DNA of 64,000 bases. It comes from Delphinapterus leucas. Its lineage: Eukaryota; Chordata; Mammalia; Artiodactyla; Monodontidae. The notes under the pieces are model-generated. The model saw only the letters and a program-made list of their open reading frames with translations. It was not told the origin of the DNA and did not search any database. The position numbers were made by a program, and so were the translations under genes. Of this stretch, positions 58,265-64,000 are shown in pieces. The DNA is taken from assembly GCF_002288925.2 (NCBI RefSeq), contig NW_022098057.1:66154193-66218192 (forward strand). The letters run 5' to 3'. Each line of letters begins with the position of its first letter. Position 1 is the stretch's first letter.

Positions 58265-58781
58265 ATGCCTTTTCTATTTCCTCCTGAAATTCACAAGTGA
58301 AAACACTGACTAGGCGACCAAAGTCATAACATCACTGTACATTTCAACTGAGAAGACATAGAAACAATTTACCCTATGAATGAATTCCTCTCTGCAACAT
58401 CCATATAGAATGTGTCTGCCCTTATTTTCTGTTAGTGATGTGAAATTTACCTTGAGTGAGACTTTCTTCCCATAGGAATATAAAAAGTTTGATAATAATA
58501 CTTACCATTTATTTAACATTTACCACATACCAGACTTTGGGATAAGAGCTTTATATGCATAACCTCATTTAAATCAATTTGAAGTATTATAAACTCATTT
58601 TAAGGATGAAGTAATGAAGACATAGTTTAGAAAACTTCCACAAGGACACAGAGCTGCTTAGTTCTGTCTGATTCTAAAGACTGTGTTCCAAATCGTTATG
58701 GAATGCCACCTCCTTAAATATACACACATTTTATTTTAGTCTTGCAGAATAAACTGATTCCATACAGGTATTGTAAAAAAG
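58265..58781 (+). mobile_element. Putative retrocopy of an unidentified transcript
   Basis: L1 sequence stops at 58264 and resumes after 58795, and the block between is not L1. It is flanked by tgattaTTgatata (58251-58264) and tgattaCCgatata (58782-58795), preceded by ttt/aaaa as L1 endonuclease prefers. It ends in AATAAA (58748-58753) followed 22 bases later by a short A run (58775-58780). These are the marks of an L1-mobilised polyadenylated RNA read on the plus strand. The block contains a MIR at about 58480-58692. No open frame is evident and I do not recognise the source; a long non-coding RNA or a 3' UTR is possible. Confidence 0.6.
58480..58692 (+). repeat. MIR element inside the retrocopy
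   Basis: Clear MIR order: aataatacttaccatttattt, catttaccacataccagactttg, ataagagctttatatgcataacctcattt, actcattttaaggatgaagtaatgaagaca, aaaacttccacaaggacacagagctgctta. MIR is older than L1 copies of this type, so its position within an L1 needs the retrocopy explanation or a rearrangement. Confidence 0.87.
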
Positions 58782-60850
58782 TGATTACCGATATAGCAGG
58801 ATTAATATATATCACGTTGGTAACTGGTTTTTAATCATTGCATTTGTTCTTTGTTTTCTCTTTTTCTCCTTTCTCTGCTTTTAACTCAGCATTTTTATTG
58901 AGTATGTTATTCCATTTTACTTCCTCTCTTAGCATAGCAATTATGCTTTAAAAAATGTTTTAGTGATTGCCCTAGAATTTCCAATTGCACATTTGTAACT
59001 AATATATGTCCACCTTGAAATAACACTATACCATTTTACATGAAGCTTCAGTTCCTCCCTTCTCTCCCTTTGATGTTACTATCATTCCTTTTACTTATCA
59101 TATGCTATAATCACTGCATGAACTATTACTATTATAACTTTAAACAGTTAACTATTAGACTAATTAAGAACAAGAAAAGTAAAAAAGTTTATTTTATCTT
59201 CATTTGAGTTTTGAGTGTGAATTTCTAGGTTTGAGTTTCATTTTTCTTTTCCTCAAATGTGTTCTTTTAACATTCCTTGCAGGACAGATCTTCTAGTGAA
59301 TAATTTATTCAGTTTTGGTCTGAGAAAGTATTTTTTTTCCACTCTTGAAGAGTAATATTATTGGATATAGAATTCTCATTTCTTAAGGCTTTATCTTTCA
59401 GCACTTAAGTATTTCACACAACTCTTCTTGCTATTATGGTTTCTGATGAAAAATCCACTTTAATTCCTATCCTTATTCTTAACCTATTGCTTCTTTCAAG
59501 ATTTTTTTCTTTGTCTTTAATTTTCTACAATGTAAATAAGATAAACATATGTTTATGTTTTAGCATTTATCTTGTTTAGTGTTTTCTGAGCTTCCTAGAT
59601 CTGTGGTTTTGTGTCTGCCATTAATTTTGCATCGTCATTGGTTAATACTACTTTAAGTATTTCTTTCATTTGTTCTTTCTTCTCTTTCTAGTATTCCAGT
59701 TATGCATTTTTGCACTTTTTGAAATTGTTCTTGGATATTCTGTTCTGTTTTGTCTTTTTTTTTTTTTCCTTTGCATTTATGTCTTGGAAGTTTCTGTTGA
59801 TTTAACTCAAGCTTACTGATTGTTTCTTAAGTCATGTCTAGTCTACCAATGAGCTTATCAAAGATTGCTTTCATTTCTAGTAGGGTGTTTTTATTTCTAG
59901 CATTTTCTTTTGATTCTTTCTTAGAGTGTCCATCTTTCTAGTAACATTACAATCTGTTCCTGCATATTGTCTATTTTTTCCATTAGAGCACTTACCATAT
60001 TAATTATAGTGTTTTAAAATTCCTGTGTGTAAAAATATTTGTGTCATAACCTGGATCTAGCTCTAATATCTGCTTTGTCTCTTCCACTGTGCTTTTTAAA
60101 AAATCTGGCTAAGAGTTGTGCCATGTTTAATGTTTGCAGTAGCTGTACCCCCTAGGGATCTCAAAATCCTGTAGTGTTTTTGCTTTTGTCTCCTGTATTG
60201 ACTTTGGTCTTCCTTATATACCCTTCCTCAGAGATACTAGCTATCTACTGTCTCTGATAATCCACTATTACACTGGAGCCCTCTTGGTGTGGTGGTAAGG
60301 TGTGGGAGTTGGAAGCATTCTAGGTAAATCTGTCTTTTAGTGTATTCATGTCTGTGACCTGTGACCTTTACAAGTGTTTATTCTCATAGAGTTTCCCACT
60401 CCAGTCCTGTACTTGGGTAAGATAGGAAGGATAGAAGGGGCTGCAGTGAGACGAACACCCTTCCTCCATGACTCTGGAACAAGACCCTGGTAAAGTCTTT
60501 ATCCTGGAGAGAAGGCCTTTGTTATAGACAATGTGGTGGTAATATTTCAGAAGATTTTTCTTTCTTTCTAGTTGATTCAATCAAAAGGTGTCCTTTCTTA
60601 GATATTCAACGATGAGAACCTAGTGGAGTTCCTGGAGGTAAAGCTCATAAACATTTTGCTGCCTACATTCCACCAAGACTGTGGCCTCCAGGAGTTTCTT
60701 CCTCTCACATTAGTCTATATTCAATCTAAAGCAATTAATGAAAATTACCGTTCAGTGCTCCTACCATTTTATGGTTCCAATGACTTTTGTTCCAGGTAAT
60801 CAGATCTCTGCTGTGACTTTCTGAATTCACCTGTCTCTCTAAATTTCATG

Positions 60851-61389
60851 AAAATAATGTGCCCTGAAATCTCACTTCTCTGACGAGTCAAAGAGGCATT
60901 TTTAAATTGTTGTTGTAATGATGGGAGTGACTATTTCTCTGGAGCTAAAACTGTCTCATAACTATTTTAATGGTTGAACTATTTTATCTGAATATAGTTT
61001 GTTTCACTTATTTCTTGTTAAGCATTTAGTTTTTGTTTTCTAATTACAAGAGATAATACAGAGATAAACAGTATTTTTATATTGTGACAAATTAAATCCA
61101 TATAACTTAAATTACTGAGTTCAAGTTTATGAATGTATTGCTTTCATACCTAGAGCCATATTGCTTTCAAAAAACTTATCGTATCCTCGGGTCCTATGAG
61201 AGTGAATAAAAGTGCCCTTTTATTACTGTACTTTTTGAACAATGCATATTATCATTTAAAAAATTGATGCTTTCCAAGTGAAATATGATGCTTTTAATTG
61301 TATTTATTTTATTACAAAAATGTTGAGGAATGTGTACATATATTTATATTTGTACAAGCTATTTCAGCATCTTCTTTCTTGATTCTAAT
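60851..61389. other. Single-copy DNA, no gene seen
   Basis: No recognisable element. The frame 61298-61501 (67 codons) is hydrophobic from T-rich DNA and runs into L1-like sequence. Confidence 0.38.
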
Positions 61390-61650
61390 TATGCTCTTTA
61401 TCCATCTATATATTGAGATCTTAAAAGGCTATCAATTTGAAAGCATTTTTGATGCATTAAGAATATTAATCCTTTGTCAATATTTACTGAAAATATTTTA
61501 AGTACCATATTATTTGCCTTTAATTGTGATGTGATGTTTACTTTGATACATATCAGTTTCAAGTGTTGTATATTTTAATATGCCTATACCTCTGTTTGTA
61601 ATTTCTTCTATTACTTCTAAGTTTGAATAGTTCTTCCCAATCTAGGCTAA
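61390..61650 (-). mobile_element. Old L1/HAL1-like ORF2 fragment, antisense
   Basis: agaatattaatcctttgtcaatatttactgaaaatattt and later taagtttgaatagttcttcccaatctaggc match, in reverse, the ORF2 carboxy-terminal region of old L1 elements (compare 9163-9200 in this window). Diverged and short. Confidence 0.5.
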
Positions 61651-63389
61651 TGGCTTTTTAATAGCAGTGGTGATACATATTATTTGTGATGGTTGTTCAC
61701 CATTTCAAGAATTATCATGCTACTGAAACTTCAGTGAGGATACTTTGTTAGTATTTTCATGTTCTTTAATAATCTCCATTCTGTTGACACCACTTGACAC
61801 TATTCTGGTGATTTGATTTGCCTTCAGCAGCTCCATAAGAAATGTCTTTATCTTCTGAATTATAACCATTGGCATTTACTTTGTTATTACAGCGTTAAAA
61901 ATAAGAGTCAGCACAGGATCACAGTATGCAGGGTTTTAAACTCTCATCAAACAAATGACATAATCTTCTCTGGAATCCCCACCTAGTCGGTAAATGACTC
62001 AGTTTGGGGGCGCTAAAACAAAAATCTTACTTCTGGTGCTTATTTTTTATGTCAACTCTAAAATTGTCAAGTTTATCCTGTACAAACAGTCTGATTAATA
62101 TAAGGGAAGATTCCATACTCTACAGTAACATATTTTTATCTTTTTATTCCCATGATACATAGATGTATATTATGAAAATTAACTTCAAATAGAAAAGAAT
62201 GAGTCCTCTCACAATCTTTACTTTTTATATTAGATTAACATGGAGACTGCCAAATATTGAGTTTGAAAAGAGCCAAAATGTGTAATATGTTCTATCTCCT
62301 GATGTATTAAAAATGTATACCAGATAGTTATGCATGTGAAGGCTACCAATTTCTCAACACTCTTTTTATGTTTTGGGAAATCTTCCTTACCTACGTCCCA
62401 CCTCCTACAACAAGTGAGAAAGAGGTAAGATGTTTTCAGTCCCTGCTCCCCATCAGGCAGGGTCAACTGGAGATTTGACTTCTTCGGAACTGAGTCAAAG
62501 GTATAGCAAAGTTGAGAAATTATTAATATCAGTGTCACAGGCTGTCAGTGGCAATAACCTAGAGAGTGGTGGTGAAGTCTGTTCATTTTCTGGACCTGAT
62601 TATCTAGCCTACAATGTAATTCTGTAAGACCTGATATTCTTCCAAAATTTTTCTATTATGCTTAAGCAAAGTTAATTTCTGATGATTGCAATAAAGCAAT
62701 CTGATTATATAGAGAAATGCATTGATGTCCACTTGATTTCTTGTATCAGAAATAACACTCCAAAGGAGAATCTAATATTTTTTTATTTTTCTTTAACATC
62801 AGGAGGGAAAAAACTAACTTGTTACACTATGAACATTAAAAAATCATTTTTATAACTGCATACCAAGAAGAAACATATCATGAAAGTTCTACTCTTTTAA
62901 ACGATATTATACATGTCTCTTTTCTCAGTTACCATATCTTACATGTCTTTTCAATCCCTCAAATTATTAATTTTTAGTTTACAAAAGGAAAATGCCAACC
63001 TACATCAATGAAAGCACATTTACTGGCCAAATACTGTTAGAATCACATTTATCTTTGCCTGGGAAAAGATGATCTAAAAGGACATTTTGAACCAAAGCAT
63101 TTTTGCAGCATATTTACTATGGTTTCTTTTATTTGACCAAAACATATGCCACAAAATATTATCATTAGAATTACTTTTCACATTTATTTTAAGAACCTAT
63201 GTAATTCTGAGGTTTTACCCTGCGATTCAGTATGCATATGCATTCCAAGAAGAACATATGGAGATTAATTTGTCGTTTTGTCAGGTTTCTTCAAAATTGA
63301 AGTTTCATGGGATTGAAAGCCAGTGCAATCTCCATTTAAAATCTGAGTGTGATATTATAACATTCTTTTAATCATTTAAAAATGTTTCC
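61651..63389. other. Single-copy DNA, no gene seen
   Basis: Frames at 62230-62538 (minus, 102 codons), 62430-62627 and 63087-63371 (plus) have no recognisable domain. The longest one overlaps its plus-strand neighbour and has no supporting signal. No clear repeat is seen. Confidence 0.42.
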
Positions 63390-63690
63390 TATTATTTTTC
63401 CTTGGAGATGTATATAAGGTGTGGTCTTTACCATCAAGGAGTTCACAATATAGTAGCAGAGAACTGTCAGGAGCTAAGAATTATTGGGAAATGTTTCATT
63501 GAAGAGTTAGGCTTGCACTGAAACTTAGTAATTGATTTCTGAGGGAACACAGAAAGGATAGGGGAGTCCAGGATTCAGAAAGACAACGAACGAAGGCATG
63601 CTAATATGGAAGAACAAAACAGTTTCATGGAATAGCAAACAATGTGACTGAAGGTCACAGAAATAACAGTGAGAAATAAGGTAGTAAGAC
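63390..63690 (+). repeat. Possible ancient interspersed repeat
   Basis: gtggtctttaccatcaaggagttcacaatatagtagcagagaac, then gaagagttaggcttgcactgaaac and ggcatgctaatatggaagaac follow the layout of an old mammalian repeat with a ccctcaaggagctcacagtct core. I cannot name the family with confidence. The remaining bases to 64000 show nothing further. Confidence 0.38.
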
Positions 63691-64000
63691 AGTGGTTTTT
63701 TATTTTTTTTGGATATTGAATTCTACGAATAATCTGAGGGAAAATGTCTTAATCAGAAAAGACACATACTCTATTTTGTGAAGAATTTTTCATCAATATT
63801 ATGTCCATCCATGGACTCAAGATCACAGAGGACTTTTTATATTATGCTATGATGTTTACTTTTTATCCTATACGCACTTTAAGATGTGAATGATTTAAAT
63901 GAAACCAGATACATGAATGGGACCAGATACACTAGAAGACATGAGTAATTTAAATCGGAACAGGGATTAGTATGATGTCTTTCTGCATCCAATCACAGTG

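Larger units (their letters stand above)
55660..60850 (-). mobile_element. Old antisense L1 with two insertions
   Basis: Read from left to right it runs backwards through an L1: 3'-side sequence (55690-56310, with tttattgcaaaatagtacagag, tattattaacatcttacatt, agtggagatttaagttcc), ORF2 reverse transcriptase (56480-56700; minus-strand frame 56475-56681 shows KEKTPGPDGFTAGFYQTFKD and TSFYKANITLVP), ORF2 endonuclease (about 57500-58250), ORF1/5' sequence (about 58815-60150) and 5' UTR-like sequence to about 60850. A CHR-2 SINE and a 517-base foreign block interrupt it. The left boundary is approximate, and the 55690-56310 part could belong to a separate old L1. Confidence 0.75.

Noticed and set aside
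62230..62538. 102-codon minus-strand frame as a gene or exon
   Set aside because: No domain, no splice-site pattern supporting an exon, and the composition is that of the surrounding AT-rich DNA.

Overview
The window is nuclear DNA from a mammal, almost certainly a cetacean and probably a toothed whale or dolphin. Seven long tRNA-Glu-derived SINEs of the CHR type (Cetacea-Hippopotamus-Ruminantia) are present. Four of them have the short, GC-rich CHR-2 form typical of cetaceans. L1 copies of the matching cetartiodactyl type surround them. The species cannot be fixed from the sequence alone.

I find no intact host protein-coding gene, exon, tRNA, rRNA or small structural RNA. The window reads as intergenic or deep-intronic DNA. 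Open frames above 60 codons fall in transposons, in one processed pseudogene, or have no recognisable homology.

Layout. 1-9 kb: low-complexity single-copy DNA with a MIR, two minus-strand LTR-like segments, an L2 split by a SINE, and a head-to-head SINE pair near 8 kb. 9-13.6 kb: an old antisense L1 interrupted by a younger L1 with an inverted 5' part. 13.6-22 kb: L2, a hAT-like element, MIRs, a SINE and two short L1 3' ends in single-copy DNA. 22.5-28.2 kb: an old sense-strand L1 that has received two LTR-like segments, a young L1 3' end, a complete but dead mariner of the DD34D class, and a short SINE. 28.2-32 kb: single-copy DNA, one SINE and a perfect AT-rich hairpin. 32-38.1 kb: a nearly full-length L1 with degraded ORF1 and ORF2 and a SINE inside ORF2. 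38-48 kb: single-copy DNA with a recent three-copy local duplication and a MER5A. 47.9-52.8 kb: another old L1 carrying a full-length RNF13 processed pseudogene, a SINE and a younger L1. 53.3-54.2 kb: an antisense L1 3' end. 55.7-60.9 kb: an old antisense L1 that received a SINE and what looks like a retrocopy of an unidentified polyadenylated transcript containing a MIR. 61-64 kb: mostly single-copy DNA.

The elements do not form a pathway. The nesting order gives a relative chronology: MIR, L2, MER5A and old L1 first; then mariner, LTRs and the RNF13 retrocopy; then cetartiodactyl L1 and CHR SINEs. I see no new biological system. The best leads are the RNF13 retrocopy with an internal gap, the MIR-containing retrocopy at 58.3-58.8 kb, the twin-primed L1 at 9.1-10.6 kb, and the duplicated unclassified segment at 40.4/41.8/45.5 kb.
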